Below are positions 16,391 through 25,920 of a stretch of 64,000 nucleotides of DNA, one piece after another. Origin of the DNA: Actibacterium ureilyticum (GTDB lineage: Bacteria; Pseudomonadota; Alphaproteobacteria; Rhodobacterales; Rhodobacteraceae); NCBI RefSeq assembly GCF_002285435.1, contig NZ_NSBT01000037.1:310001-374000 (forward strand). Reading direction: 5' to 3'. The notes beneath the pieces were generated by a model. The model worked only from the letters and a program-made list of their open reading frames with translations. It searched no databases and was not told the DNA's origin. Each line of letters begins with the position of its first letter. The stretch's first letter is position 1. Both the position numbers and the translations under genes were made by a program.

Positions 16391-16418
16391 CCTGTTCCCT
16401 GAAGGAACAGGAAGGAGG
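16391..16418 (+). promoter_or_regulatory. Perfect hairpin abutting a Shine-Dalgarno site
   Basis: CCTGTTCC (16391-16398) and GGAACAGG (16404-16411) form an 8-bp stem with a 5-base loop. Its last base overlaps the start of GAAGGAGG (16411-16418), the ribosome-binding site of the gene at 16424. This could modulate translation or mark the end of the DUF2892 transcript. Confidence 0.4.
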
Positions 16419-16423
16419 GTCGC

Positions 16424-16750
16424 ATGATCCGTCTGAAACATCTGACCGCCGCCGCGCTGCTGACCCTGGCGCCCGCCGCCGCAATGGCGGGGGCCGGGAA
16501 ATCCGCGGGCCACTGCCCGCCCGGCCTGGCCAAGAAAAGCCCGCATTGCGTGCCGCCCGGTCAGGCAAAAAAACATGATGGCCGGCACGGTTATATCGAC
16601 GACCGCTATACCCGCGTGCGCTATCCCGGCCGTCACGGGCTGGACCCCGATCAAACCTATTACCGGCTGGGCGATAATGTGGTGCGGATCGACCGTGACA
16701 CGGGCGAGATCCTGGATGTGATCGGCGCCATCGCCCAGGTGCTGGACTGA
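16424..16750 (+). CDS. Small secreted protein with CPPGLAKK repeat motif
   Basis: A 108-residue protein with a Sec signal peptide (MIRLKHLTAAALLTLAPAAAMAG, cleavage near residue 22). The mature part begins with CPPGLAKKSPHCVPPGQAKK, a duplicated Cys-Pro-Pro-Gly-x-Ala-Lys-Lys unit, followed by a Tyr-rich acidic domain (YYRLGDNVVRIDRDTGEIL). Similar short periplasmic proteins occur widely in Rhodobacteraceae. I recall that some carry an excinuclease-type name in databases, which the sequence does not support; uvrA happens to be nearby. The strong Shine-Dalgarno GAAGGAGG fixes the start. Function is unknown, probably periplasmic. Confidence 0.8.
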   Translation: MIRLKHLTAAALLTLAPAAAMAGAGKSAGHCPPGLAKKSPHCVPPGQAKKHDGRHGYIDDRYTRVRYPGRHGLDPDQTYYRLGDNVVRIDRDTGEILDVIGAIAQVLD

Positions 16751-16753
16751 CCC

Positions 16754-17134
16754 CTAACGGCGCAGGTCCAGCCCAAGCGCATCTGAAAGCTTGCCGCAAT
16801 ACTGTGCCCAGTCGCGGAAATCGCGGCTGAGCACGAAAAGCCGCCCCTTGGCATCCCAATGGCCGACCTTTTCCTGCGCAAGGGTCAGGATATGCCCCTC
16901 GGGCGCGGGGATCCCGTCGCGGCGCGCCAGCAGGATCGCCGCCGCCGTCATCTGTTCGGCGGCGTGACCCAAGGCCCGGGCTTTCGGGCCATCGCCCCCC
17001 GACCCCATCCGCGCGCCCATTGTGTAAAGCGCGGCGCAATCCATCAGGCTTTCATGGATCGGCTGCCCCGCCACCGCAGGCCGCCCCGCGCCAAGGGCCA
17101 TCGCCACGATCAGAATCGCTGCAAGCTTTCGCAT
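16754..17134 (-). CDS. Hypothetical secreted protein, 126 residues
   Basis: The minus-strand frame begins MRKLAAILIVAMALGAGRPAVAG, a typical Sec signal with cleavage near residue 23. The mature region has two cysteines (MDCAALYTM and WAQYCGKL) that could form a disulfide, and an Ala-rich helical centre (LGHAAEQMTAAAILLA). The start at 17134 places the signal peptide at the N terminus; another ATG four codons upstream is possible. It lies between two unrelated genes and convergently faces the CPPGLAKK gene, 3 bases away. No family was recognised. Confidence 0.7.
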   Translation of the reverse strand: MRKLAAILIVAMALGAGRPAVAGQPIHESLMDCAALYTMGARMGSGGDGPKARALGHAAEQMTAAAILLARRDGIPAPEGHILTLAQEKVGHWDAKGRLFVLSRDFRDWAQYCGKLSDALGLDLRR

Positions 17135-17199
17135 AGTGCCTGTCATCCGCCAATCACGGCGGACAGCATGGCGGCACATTCAGGCAGAAATAGGGTCGC

Positions 17200-20058
17200 C
17201 TATTCCGCCGCCACGCGCTTGGCGTTCAGGATCTCGGCCAGATAGCGGCCGGTATGGCTGCGCGGTTCCTTGGCCACGTCCTCGGGTGTGCCGATCGCCA
17301 CGATCTCGCCCCCGCCATCGCCACCTTCGGGGCCGATATCGATGATCCAGTCGGCGGTCTTGATCACATCAAGATTGTGTTCGATCACCACCACCGAATT
17401 GCCCTGCTCGACCAGCTCGTGCAGCACTTCGAGCAGCTTGCGCACATCCTCGAAATGCAGGCCCGTCGTGGGTTCGTCGAGGATATAGAGCGTGCGGCCC
17501 GTGGCGCGTTTCGACAGCTCTTTCGACAGCTTCACGCGCTGTGCCTCACCGCCCGACAGGGTCGTGGCCTGTTGGCCGACCTTGATATAGCCCAGCCCCA
17601 CGCGCATCAGCGCATCCATCTTGTCGCGGATCGACGGGACGGCCTTGAAGAACTCCTGCGCGTCCTCGACCGTCATATCAAGAACATCGGCGATACTCTT
17701 GCCTTTCCAGCGAATTTCCAGCGTTTCGCGGTTATAGCGCGCGCCTTTGCAGGTCTCGCAGGTGACATAGACATCGGGCAGGAAATGCATCTCGATCTTG
17801 ATGACCCCGTCGCCCTGACAGGCCTCGCACCGGCCGCCCTTGACGTTGAAGGAAAACCGCCCCGGCTTGTAGCCACGCGCCTTGGCCTCGGGCAGGCCCG
17901 CGAACCAGTCGCGGATGGGCGTGAAGGCCCCGGTATAGGTCGCGGGGTTCGAGCGCGGGGTACGCCCGATGGGGCGCTGGTCGATATCGATGACCTTGTC
18001 CAGATGCTCCAGCCCCTTGATGGTTTCGCATGGCGCGGGCGTCTGGCGCGCGCCATTGAGCCGCATGCTGGCGGTCTTGAACAGGGTTTCGATGGTCAGC
18101 GTGGATTTGCCCCCGCCCGACACGCCGGTCACACAGACGAACTTGCCCAGCGGGAATTCGGCGGTCACGTTCTTCAAGTTGTTGCCCGTGGCTTTCTTGA
18201 CCACGACCGACTTGCCCTTGCCCTTGCGCCGGGTGGCGGGCACCGCGATTTCGCGCGTGCCGCTCAGGTATTGCCCGGTCAGCGAGGCGGGATCGCCGGT
18301 GATCTGTTCCGGCGTGCCATGCGCCACGACCTGTCCGCCATGCACACCGGCGCCGGGGCCGATGTCGAAAACATAATCGGCCTCGCGGATCGCTTCCTCG
18401 TCATGTTCCACCACGATCACGGTGTTGCCCTGATCGCGCAGGTTCTTCAGCGTGGTCAGAAGCCGGCCGTTGTCGCGCTGGTGCAAGCCGATGGACGGTT
18501 CGTCCAGCACGTAAAGCACCCCGGTCAGTCCGCTGCCGATCTGGCTGGCCAGACGGATACGCTGGCTTTCGCCGCCGCTTAATGTGCCGGATGAACGTGA
18601 CAGCGTAAGATATTCCAATCCCACGTTATTCAGGAATCCAAGGCGTTCCCGGATTTCCTTCAGGATGGCGCGGGCGATCTCGTTCTTCTGGGCGCTCAGG
18701 CTCTCGGGCGCGGCCTCGATCCAGGCCAGCGCCTCGCGGATGGATTTCTGCACCACATCGCCCACATGCAGCCCGCCGATCTTGACCGCCAGCGCCTCGG
18801 GGCGCAGGCGATAGCCGTGGCAGGTGCCGCAAGGGCGGTTGTTCTGGTATTTCTCGAACTTCTCGCGGATCCAGCTTGAATCGGTTTCGCGGAAGCGGCG
18901 TTCCATATTGGGGATCACGCCCTCGAACGTGCGTTCGATGTCGAAGACACGGCCGCCCTCGTCAAAGCGGAACAGGATCTCTTCCTCGCCCGAGCCATAC
19001 AGCAACACCTGACGCGCAAAGGCCGGCAGGTCCTTCCACCGCGCTTTCAGGTCGAATTCGTAATGCTTGGCCATCGCCGCAAGCGCTTGCTTGAAATAGG
19101 GCGTGCCGCCTTCGGGCCAATGCGCGGCGGCCAGATCGGTCAGTTTCAGCGTCTGGTCGGGCACCACCAGCCGTTCGTCAAAGAACAGCTCGACCCCCAG
19201 CCCGTCGCAATCCGGGCAGGCCCCGAAGGGCGCGTTGAACGAAAACAGGCGCGGTTCGATCTCGGGGATGGTGAAGCCGCTGACGGGACAGGCGAAGTTT
19301 TCCGAAAACGTGATGCGCTCAGGCTCGCCCTCGCGCGGGGCGGTTTCCAGAATGGCGATCCCGTCGGCCAGATCCAGTGCGGTGCGGAAACTGTCGGCCA
19401 GCCGGGTTTCCAGCCCCTCCTTGATCACGATCCGGTCGACCACAACGTCGATATCGTGGCGGAATTTCTTGTCCAGCGTCGGCGGGGTGTCCAGATCGTG
19501 GAATTCGCCGTCGACCTTGACCCGCTGGAACCCCTGCTTGCGCAGTTCCAGCATTTCCTTGCGGTATTCGCCCTTGCGGTCGCGCACGATGGGCGCCAGC
19601 AGATAGGCGCGCGTGCCCTCCTCCATCGCCATCACGCGGTCGACCATATCCTGCACCTGCTGCGCCTCAATCGGCTTGCCGGTGGCGGGGCTATAGGGCG
19701 TGCCAGCGCGGGCGAAGAGCAGCCGCAGGTAATCATAGATCTCGGTCACCGTGCCGACGGTCGAACGCGGGTTCTTGCTGGTCGTCTTCTGTTCGATGGA
19801 AATCGCAGGGCTCAGGCCGCTGATGTGGTCGACATCGGGCTTTTCCATCATGTCCAGAAATTGCCGGGCATAGGCCGACAGGCTTTCGACATAGCGCCGC
19901 TGCCCTTCGGCATAGATCGTATCGAACGCCAGGCTGGATTTGCCCGACCCCGACAGGCCGGTGATCACCACCAGCTGATCGCGCGGAATATCCACATCGA
20001 TGCCCTTGAGGTTATGCTCGCGCGCGCCGCGCACCTCGATATTCTTCAGCTCGGCCAT
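17200..20058 (-). CDS. uvrA: UvrABC excision nuclease subunit A
   Basis: A 952-residue DNA-damage sensor ATPase of nucleotide excision repair that loads UvrB. It has two ABC modules: Walker [13 protein letters not shown] (about 31-42), signature [12 protein letters not shown] and [14 protein letters not shown]; then [22 protein letters not shown] and [10 protein letters not shown]. The C-terminal zinc finger (CEAC...CETC) is intact. The first zinc module has CPVS...CPDC, so one of its four usual cysteines is Ser, which I recall as common in alphaproteobacterial UvrA. Two LexA-like boxes lie upstream, so SOS induction is likely. Confidence 0.97.
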   Translation of the reverse strand: MAELKNIEVRGAREHNLKGIDVDIPRDQLVVITGLSGSGKSSLAFDTIYAEGQRRYVESLSAYARQFLDMMEKPDVDHISGLSPAISIEQKTTSKNPRSTVGTVTEIYDYLRLLFARAGTPYSPATGKPIEAQQVQDMVDRVMAMEEGTRAYLLAPIVRDRKGEYRKEMLELRKQGFQRVKVDGEFHDLDTPPTLDKKFRHDIDVVVDRIVIKEGLETRLADSFRTALDLADGIAILETAPREGEPERITFSENFACPVSGFTIPEIEPRLFSFNAPFGACPDCDGLGVELFFDERLVVPDQTLKLTDLAAAHWPEGGTPYFKQALAAMAKHYEFDLKARWKDLPAFARQVLLYGSGEEEILFRFDEGGRVFDIERTFEGVIPNMERRFRETDSSWIREKFEKYQNNRPCGTCHGYRLRPEALAVKIGGLHVGDVVQKSIREALAWIEAAPESLSAQKNEIARAILKEIRERLGFLNNVGLEYLTLSRSSGTLSGGESQRIRLASQIGSGLTGVLYVLDEPSIGLHQRDNGRLLTTLKNLRDQGNTVIVVEHDEEAIREADYVFDIGPGAGVHGGQVVAHGTPEQITGDPASLTGQYLSGTREIAVPATRRKGKGKSVVVKKATGNNLKNVTAEFPLGKFVCVTGVSGGGKSTLTIETLFKTASMRLNGARQTPAPCETIKGLEHLDKVIDIDQRPIGRTPRSNPATYTGAFTPIRDWFAGLPEAKARGYKPGRFSFNVKGGRCEACQGDGVIKIEMHFLPDVYVTCETCKGARYNRETLEIRWKGKSIADVLDMTVEDAQEFFKAVPSIRDKMDALMRVGLGYIKVGQQATTLSGGEAQRVKLSKELSKRATGRTLYILDEPTTGLHFEDVRKLLEVLHELVEQGNSVVVIEHNLDVIKTADWIIDIGPEGGDGGGEIVAIGTPEDVAKEPRSHTGRYLAEILNAKRVAAE

Positions 20059-20069
20059 GACCCACCTTT

Positions 20070-20084
20070 GAACGAATTCCTAAC
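20070..20084. promoter_or_regulatory. LexA-like box proximal to uvrA
   Basis: GAAC-N7-TAAC on the plus strand (GTTA-N7-GTTC towards uvrA) differs by one base from the alphaproteobacterial direct-repeat SOS box GTTC-N7-GTTC. It lies 12 bases upstream of the uvrA start. Confidence 0.5.
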
Positions 20085-20123
20085 AAATAGTGGACAGCGG
20101 GCGAGTCTCCAACCGAAAAAGCG

Positions 20124-20138
20124 GAACAAAACGGGAAT
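20124..20138. promoter_or_regulatory. LexA-like box distal to uvrA
   Basis: GAAC-N7-GAAT is a second one-mismatch match to the GAAC-N7-GAAC SOS box, 66 bases upstream of the uvrA start and just after the MFS gene stop. Two weak boxes in one short region are more convincing than either alone. Confidence 0.45.
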
Positions 20139-20145
20139 ATGCAAT

Positions 20146-21318
20146 TTATCCCGTGGCCGCTTGCGCGCGCAGCCGCGCCAGCCACAGTTGCACGGCAATC
20201 GCGCAGCCATAGATCGCCAGAATGGCCAGCAACACCGCGTTCAGCCCGCCCGCCAGCAGCAGCGCCGCCAGAACCGGCGTGCCCAGCAGGTTGCCCAGAT
20301 TGCCCATCTGCGCCATCGCCCCGTTGGCGCGGGCGCGGGTTTCGACCGTATCGTTCAGCTGGGGCACCATGGCAAAGCCCGCCCCCTGGATCAGGCCCCA
20401 GACCATCGCCAGCACCAGAAACGGCCAGGCCGCGCCGGGCATCAGCCCGATCAGCCCCAGCACGATCAGCGCGGCGGCGAAGCCCGCAATCAGAACGCGT
20501 TCGGCCGGAATGCGCTGCAACAGCGCGACGCCCAGCGTCAGCGAGGTGCCGATGCTGACAAGCGGCATCGCCCCGATCAGGCCTGCAGCCCGCCCTTCGC
20601 CCACGATCTGCGACAGCAGGGTCAGGATCGCCACGAAGGTGAAGGTATAGCAAAGCCACCCCAGCGCGGCGGCATTGGTCCGGGGGGAGCGATAGATCGC
20701 CGCCAGATCGGTCAGAACTCGCGACAGGCGCGGCGGCACCGCCGCCCCGGCCCGGTCGCGCGGCAGCATAAGCCACAGCGCCGCCGCCACGGCCAGACAC
20801 CCCCCGGCATGGATCGCATAAAGCGGCGCGGGACCGGCGGCGCGGATCAGCGGGATACCGGCCCAGGCAAAGACGGCATAGGCGACGCCGAAAAAGCAGC
20901 TCCAGAGTGTCATCGCGGCGGCTTGGTGGCGGGGCGCGGTGACTTGGGCGATCAGCGTGGGTGCGGCCACGACAATGGCCAGGTGAGAGACCCCTTCGAC
21001 CACCCGCGACAGCAGGAAAAGGCCGAAACCGGGCAAGGCGGCCTGTATCAGCGACACCGCAGCCCCCAGCAACAGCGCGGCCAGCAGCACCAGGCGAAAG
21101 CCCAGCCACCCCACCAGCGCCCCGGCGGTCGCGCCAAGTACGACCCCCAGCAAAGAGATCAGCGACAAAGCATAGCCCAACGCCGCCCCCGCCTGCGGAT
21201 AGATATCCGCCAGCGCGCCGTAACTGACGCTGATCTTGGCGAACTGCCCGGCGGCGCACAGCCCCGCCGCCCAAAGCGTCAGGACCAGCAACAGCGCTGT
21301 TTCGGAACGATCAGACAT
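20146..21318 (-). CDS. MFS transporter
   Basis: A 390-residue major facilitator with 12 predicted hydrophobic segments and no other domain. It starts MSDRSETALLLVLTLWAAGLC. It contains the loop RLVLLAALLLGAA and LLSRVVEGVSHLAIVVAAPTLIAQ, a variant of the MFS motif around helices 4-5. The centre carries a basic cytoplasmic loop (LPRDRAGAAVPPRLSRVL). Substrate is unknown; drug or metabolite efflux is usual for this subfamily. It lies between uvrA and lpdA on the same strand with short gaps but probably separate promoters. Confidence 0.85.
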   Translation of the reverse strand: MSDRSETALLLVLTLWAAGLCAAGQFAKISVSYGALADIYPQAGAALGYALSLISLLGVVLGATAGALVGWLGFRLVLLAALLLGAAVSLIQAALPGFGLFLLSRVVEGVSHLAIVVAAPTLIAQVTAPRHQAAAMTLWSCFFGVAYAVFAWAGIPLIRAAGPAPLYAIHAGGCLAVAAALWLMLPRDRAGAAVPPRLSRVLTDLAAIYRSPRTNAAALGWLCYTFTFVAILTLLSQIVGEGRAAGLIGAMPLVSIGTSLTLGVALLQRIPAERVLIAGFAAALIVLGLIGLMPGAAWPFLVLAMVWGLIQGAGFAMVPQLNDTVETRARANGAMAQMGNLGNLLGTPVLAALLLAGGLNAVLLAILAIYGCAIAVQLWLARLRAQAATG

Positions 21319-21358
21319 GGGTGCAGGATCCTTTGGCGCGAAGGCCGCGCGCGGCCCC

Positions 21359-22753
21359 TTACATATGGATCACGCGGCCATAGGCGTCCAGCACGGATTC
21401 GTGCATCATCTCGGACAGGGTGGGATGCGGGAAGACGGTGTTCATCAGGTCCTCTTCCGTCGTTTCCAGCTGCCGACCGACGACATAGCCCTGGATCAGC
21501 TCCGTCACCTCGGCGCCCACCATATGCGCGCCCAGAAGCTCGCCGGTTTTGGCGTCGAAGACGGTCTTGATCATCCCCTCAGGCTCGCCCAGGGCAATCG
21601 CCTTGCCATTGCCGATAAAGGGGAAGCGGCCGACCTTGATGTCGTACCCCGCCTCTTTCGCCTTGGCCTCGGTCAGGCCGACACTGGCGACCTGCGGGTG
21701 GCAATAGGTGCAGCCGGCGATGCTTTCGGGCTTCACCGGGTGCGGATGGCCGCCGGCGATCAGCTCGGCCACCATCACGCCCTCGTGGCTGGCCTTGTGC
21801 GCAAGCCAGGGCGCGCCCGCGATGTCGCCGATGGCATAAAGCCCGTCGACCCCGGTCCGGCAAAATTCGTCCGTCACCACATGGGTGCGGTCGATCTTGA
21901 CGCCCAGTTCCTCCAGCCCCAGCCCTTCGACATTGCCGACAATGCCAACGGCGGAAATCACGGTGTCGAACTCGTGCTTTTCAACCTTGCCGCCGATTTC
22001 GATATGGGCGGTGACCTTGCCCTTGGCACGGTCGAGCTGCTTGACCATCGCCTGTTCCATGATCGTCATGCCCTGCTTGACGAATTGTTTCTTGGCAAAG
22101 GCGCTGATCTCGGCGTCTTCCACGGGCAGGACGCGGTCCATCACCTCGACCACGGTCGTGTCGGCGCCCAGCGTGTTGAAGAAGCTGGCGAATTCGATGC
22201 CGATGGCGCCCGAGCCGATGACCAGCAGCTTTTTCGGCATCCGGGGCGGTTGCAGCGCGTGCTTGTATGTCCAGACCAGATCGCCATCGGCCTCCAGCCC
22301 CGGCAGCTCGCGTGCCCGCGCGCCGGTGGCCAGAACGATGTGCTTGGCGGTCAGATCCTCGGTGCCCTTGTCGGTCTTTACGCTGACCTTGCCCTTGGCG
22401 GGGATCGTGGCCGCGCCCATCACCACGGTGATCTTGTTCTTCTTCATCAGGTGGCCGATCCCGCCCGACAGCTGCCCCGCCACCCCGCGCGAGCGTTTGA
22501 CGACCGCGTCCAGATCAAAGCCGATCTTGTCGGCGCTCAGGCCGAAATCCTTGGCCCGCTCCATCAGGTGGAACACCTCGGCCGAGCGCAGCAGCGCCTT
22601 GGTCGGGATACAGCCCCAGTTCAGACAGATGCCGCCCAGATGTTCGCGCTCCACCACCGCGACGGACAGGCCCAGCTGCGCCGCCCGGATCGCCGCGACA
22701 TAGCCGCCGGGACCGGCCCCGATCACGATCACGTCGAATGATTTGCCCGCCAT
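21359..22753 (-). CDS. lpdA: Dihydrolipoyl dehydrogenase (E3)
   Basis: A 464-residue FAD flavoprotein that reoxidises dihydrolipoyl groups of 2-oxoacid dehydrogenase complexes with NAD. Seen: VIVIGAGPGGYVAAIRAAQLG (FAD site), the redox disulfide in GGICLNWGCIPTKAL, the NAD-binding GSGAIGIEFASFF, ATGAR, and the C-terminal catalytic FPHPTLSEMMHE. The start at 22753 (MAGKSFDVIV) fits the family; the frame continues 19 codons upstream. The pdhABC operon at 37.2-40.9 kb has no E3 gene, so this enzyme may serve it; it may also serve other lipoyl complexes. Confidence 0.96.
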   Translation of the reverse strand: MAGKSFDVIVIGAGPGGYVAAIRAAQLGLSVAVVEREHLGGICLNWGCIPTKALLRSAEVFHLMERAKDFGLSADKIGFDLDAVVKRSRGVAGQLSGGIGHLMKKNKITVVMGAATIPAKGKVSVKTDKGTEDLTAKHIVLATGARARELPGLEADGDLVWTYKHALQPPRMPKKLLVIGSGAIGIEFASFFNTLGADTTVVEVMDRVLPVEDAEISAFAKKQFVKQGMTIMEQAMVKQLDRAKGKVTAHIEIGGKVEKHEFDTVISAVGIVGNVEGLGLEELGVKIDRTHVVTDEFCRTGVDGLYAIGDIAGAPWLAHKASHEGVMVAELIAGGHPHPVKPESIAGCTYCHPQVASVGLTEAKAKEAGYDIKVGRFPFIGNGKAIALGEPEGMIKTVFDAKTGELLGAHMVGAEVTELIQGYVVGRQLETTEEDLMNTVFPHPTLSEMMHESVLDAYGRVIHM

Positions 22754-22834
22754 GCGCTGTCCTCCATCTGTCGCTGATGGCAGGCTAGACCGCCGGGCGG
22801 GCTTCTTCAATGACCGACCTTCAGCAGGACGCCA

Positions 22835-23434
22835 TCAGGCGGCGGCGCGCAGTTCCTCGACCACGCGGCCATAGCCGCCATTGTCGATGAAATCGGTTTC
22901 TGCCGCGCTGTTGCTGCGGTCCAGGGCGGCGTTGCGATAGGGGAAGCGGCCGAACTGGCGGATGACCTCGCGATGCGCCTTGGCATGCAGCAGGTTATCG
23001 GCGCCGGTTTCGGGCATCCGGGTCAGCATCAGCCGCACGCAGCGTTCCTGATCCATCAGACATTCCGAATGCATCAGCGGCAGATAGAAGAACTGGCGTT
23101 CGGGTTCGGCAACGCGCATGTCATGCCCGGCATCGATGGCCTGTTTGGCAAAGGCCCGCGCCTGTTTGTCGGTGTCGAACGCCTGACCGCTGCCGCGATA
23201 CATGTTGCGCGGGAACTGGTCGGTCAGGATCAGATAGGCCAGCGCGGTGTCGGGCAGCGTGAGCCATTCGTGAAAGCCGCCATCGCGGGCGATCTGCCAC
23301 GGGGCGTCGAAACGGTCGCGAATGCGCGCGTCCAGCTTCGGATCGGTGGCATACCAGCCCTTCGGGCCGACCTCGTCGATCCAGAATGCGGTGATTTCCT
23401 CGGGGTTACACAAATGACCTTCTCCCTCACTCAT
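22835..23434 (-). CDS. DUF924 family protein
   Basis: A 199-residue protein. Seen: EEITAFWIDEVGPKGWYATDPKLD, LILTDQFPRNMYRGSGQAFDTD (the family's DQFPRN motif), FFYLPLMHSE and FGRFPYRN. The family has an all-alpha TPR-like fold and unknown biochemical role. The ATG at 23434 is preceded by GGGGAG at good spacing; the frame is open 17 codons more. It sits between two unrelated genes on the same strand. No function can be assigned. Confidence 0.85.
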   Translation of the reverse strand: MSEGEGHLCNPEEITAFWIDEVGPKGWYATDPKLDARIRDRFDAPWQIARDGGFHEWLTLPDTALAYLILTDQFPRNMYRGSGQAFDTDKQARAFAKQAIDAGHDMRVAEPERQFFYLPLMHSECLMDQERCVRLMLTRMPETGADNLLHAKAHREVIRQFGRFPYRNAALDRSNSAAETDFIDNGGYGRVVEELRAAA

Positions 23435-23517
23435 AACCAGCTCCCCAGCCTGCCCAAGTGTCTCTGGACCCCAGCTAACCCGCAAGAAGTTACACCTGCA
23501 ACCCGCTGAATCCGTGT

Positions 23518-24774
23518 CTAATGCTCAATATTTGTTTCATCCTGGGCATCAATGAAATATTCCTGTGCGGCTTCGACCGCCACGGGCGAGGCCGACGGCA
23601 TGACCGGCGCATAGGAACCGGTTTCATGCGACGACGGCGCCGGGCGCTGGGTCGTGCGATAGGCCGCATAGGCCGCCAGCGCCAGCATCAGCAACCCGAT
23701 GAACAGCCAATAGCCCCCCGGCCCCATGGTCGACATCAGCCAGCCGGTGACGATGGGACCGGCAATCGCACCCAGCCCGTTGATGAAGATCAGCCCGCCC
23801 GAGGCCGCGGCCATGTCCTCGACCTCGAGGAAATCATTGGTGTGGGCAATCAGCAGCGCATAAAGCGGGTTGGCCGCCCCGCCCATCAGGAACGCCACGC
23901 CCAGCAGGACCGTAAAGGCCGACCCCGACCAGATCCCCACCAGCGACGCCACGCCCCCCATCGCGGCCACCGCCATGACCAGCGCGCGGCGGTCCATCCG
24001 GTCCGAGAGCCAGCCGATGGGATATTGCAGCACCAGCGCGCCGACATAGATCATCGCGATGAAGATCGAGATCTGCGCCAGCTCCATCCCCGCCTGTGTG
24101 GCGTAAACGGCGGCCATGCCGAACTGGGCCGAAAAGACGCCCCCCAACAGGAAAGAGCCCACGCATCCCAGCGGCGAGTTGTGAAACAGCTCGCGCAGGC
24201 TCATCGGCTTGGTCATGTCAAACGCGGGCGTGGGCGAGACCGACAGCAGGATCGGCGCGAACGACACCGAAACCAGCACCGAGGGCACGATGAACAGGAT
24301 GAAGCCCGACGGATCGCCCAGCACCAGCAGGCCTTGCGCCGCGATGATGCCGACCATCTGCACGATCATGTAAAGCGACAGGGTCTGGCCACGGGTTTCA
24401 TTGGTGGCCGAATTGTTCAGCCAGCTTTCGGTGGTGACATAAACGCCCGAGAAGCAGAACCCGATCAGCACCCGCAGCACCGCCCAGGCCCAGGGGTTGG
24501 CAATCGACGGATAGAGGATCAGCACCGCCGAGATCAGCGATCCCAGCGCCGCAAAGACCCGCACATGCCCCACCCGCCGGATCAGTTCCGGCGTCGCGCG
24601 CGAACCGCCCAGAAAGCCCAGGAAATACGCCGCCATGATCAGCGACATCTGGAATGTCGAGAACCCCTCGATCGGGCCGCGCACACCCAGCAGCGTGCCC
24701 TGCAGGCCGTTGCCCACCATCAACAACATCAGGCCCAGCAACAGGGGCCAGGAATGCAAGAATACACGCAGCAT
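23518..24774 (-). CDS. MFS transporter, YcaD-like
   Basis: A 418-residue carrier with 12 hydrophobic segments. The N-terminal half has ESWLNNSATNETRGQTLSLYMI, a pattern characteristic of the YcaD group, and the centre carries YPIGWLSDRMDRR, the MFS loop 8-9 motif. The C-terminal 40 residues are hydrophilic and disordered (TTQRPAPSSHETGSYAP). Substrate is unknown. It ends 83 bases before the DUF924 start, and its start lies 57 bases after the queA stop, so it could be transcribed with queA. Confidence 0.85.
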   Translation of the reverse strand: MLRVFLHSWPLLLGLMLLMVGNGLQGTLLGVRGPIEGFSTFQMSLIMAAYFLGFLGGSRATPELIRRVGHVRVFAALGSLISAVLILYPSIANPWAWAVLRVLIGFCFSGVYVTTESWLNNSATNETRGQTLSLYMIVQMVGIIAAQGLLVLGDPSGFILFIVPSVLVSVSFAPILLSVSPTPAFDMTKPMSLRELFHNSPLGCVGSFLLGGVFSAQFGMAAVYATQAGMELAQISIFIAMIYVGALVLQYPIGWLSDRMDRRALVMAVAAMGGVASLVGIWSGSAFTVLLGVAFLMGGAANPLYALLIAHTNDFLEVEDMAAASGGLIFINGLGAIAGPIVTGWLMSTMGPGGYWLFIGLLMLALAAYAAYRTTQRPAPSSHETGSYAPVMPSASPVAVEAAQEYFIDAQDETNIEH

Positions 24775-24831
24775 ATCAGATCGCTTCTTTCTTTACCCGG
24801 GCAGGCTACCCGATCACGGACCGCCTGTAGA

Positions 24832-25920
24832 TCATGAAAGCGACGTCTTCATGTCGCTCGTGTCCGGCGCATCGGGCAGCAAAAGCGACGCGTCGCCATA
24901 GCTGAAGAACCGGTACCCCGCCGCGATGGCATGGGCATAGATCGCCCGGATCGCCCCCACCCCCATCAGCGCCGAGACCAGCATCATCAGTGTCGATTTC
25001 GGCAGGTGGAAATTGGTCATCAGCCCATCCGCCACGCGGAACCGGTAGCCGGGGGTGATGAAGATATCGGTCTCGCCGCGCCAGGGATGCATGGTGCCAT
25101 CGGGGGTGGCGGCGCTTTCGATCAGCCGCAGCGCGGTGGTGCCCACCGGGATCACGCGGCCCCCGGCGGCGCGGGTGGCGTTGATCTGGGCGGCGGCGTC
25201 CTCGGTCACCTCGCCCCATTCGGCGTGCATCTTGTGCTGGCTCACATCGTCGACCTTGACCGGCAGAAAGGTGCCCGCGCCCACATGCAGCGTGACCTCG
25301 GTGAACGCCACGCCCCGGTCGCGCAGCGCCTGCAACAGCGCATCGTCGAAATGAAGCGAGGCCGTGGGCGCCGCAACAGCGCCGGAATGGCGGGCAAAGA
25401 CGGTCTGGTAATCGGTCTTGTCGCGGGCATCCGCCGCGCGCCGCCCGGCGATATAGGGCGGCAGCGGCATCGCGCCCGCCTGCGCCAGCGCGGCATCGAA
25501 ATCGTCGCCCGTCAGGTTGAAGGCCAGCGTCACATCGGTTTCGGATTTCGCCACGACCCGCGCCGAAAGCCCCGCGTCGAACGTGACCTCTTCGCCCTCT
25601 TTCAGCTTGCGCAGCGGCTTGGCCAGCGCCTGCCACTGGCCGCCGGGGCGCGGCTCCAGCAGGGTCAGCTCGATCCCGGCCTCGACCACGCCCTGCGCGG
25701 TCTCGCGCCGGCGTTTGCCCGCCAGCCGCGCCGGGATCACCTTGGTGTTGTTCAGCACCAGCCGGTCGCCCGGCCCCAGCAGGTCGGGCAGGTCATGCAC
25801 ATGCAGGTCGCGGATCGCGCCCCCTTCGGCCACCAGCATCCGCGCGGAACTGCGCGGGCTGACGGGCCGGGTGGCGATCAGATCCTCGGGCAGGTCGAAA
25901 TCGAAATCGGACAGCTTCAA
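24832..25920 (-). CDS. queA: S-adenosylmethionine:tRNA ribosyltransferase-isomerase
   Basis: A 362-residue enzyme that adds the epoxy-cyclopentane ring of queuosine to tRNA using the ribosyl part of SAM. Seen: [18 protein letters not shown] at the N terminus, [27 protein letters not shown] (TLHVGAGTF), [24 protein letters not shown], and the C-terminal [15 protein letters not shown]. The start codon is TTG at 25920, overlapping the upstream TGA as TTGA. Homology begins exactly there, so this rare start is well supported. It is translationally coupled to the AsmA-like gene. Confidence 0.95.
   Translation of the reverse strand: MKLSDFDFDLPEDLIATRPVSPRSSARMLVAEGGAIRDLHVHDLPDLLGPGDRLVLNNTKVIPARLAGKRRRETAQGVVEAGIELTLLEPRPGGQWQALAKPLRKLKEGEEVTFDAGLSARVVAKSETDVTLAFNLTGDDFDAALAQAGAMPLPPYIAGRRAADARDKTDYQTVFARHSGAVAAPTASLHFDDALLQALRDRGVAFTEVTLHVGAGTFLPVKVDDVSQHKMHAEWGEVTEDAAAQINATRAAGGRVIPVGTTALRLIESAATPDGTMHPWRGETDIFITPGYRFRVADGLMTNFHLPKSTLMMLVSALMGVGAIRAIYAHAIAAGYRFFSYGDASLLLPDAPDTSDMKTSLS

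Noticed and set aside
19063-21570. 835-codon plus-strand frame over uvrA and the MFS gene
   Set aside because: Antisense shadow of two well-supported genes, with Gln/Arg/His-rich nonsense sequence.
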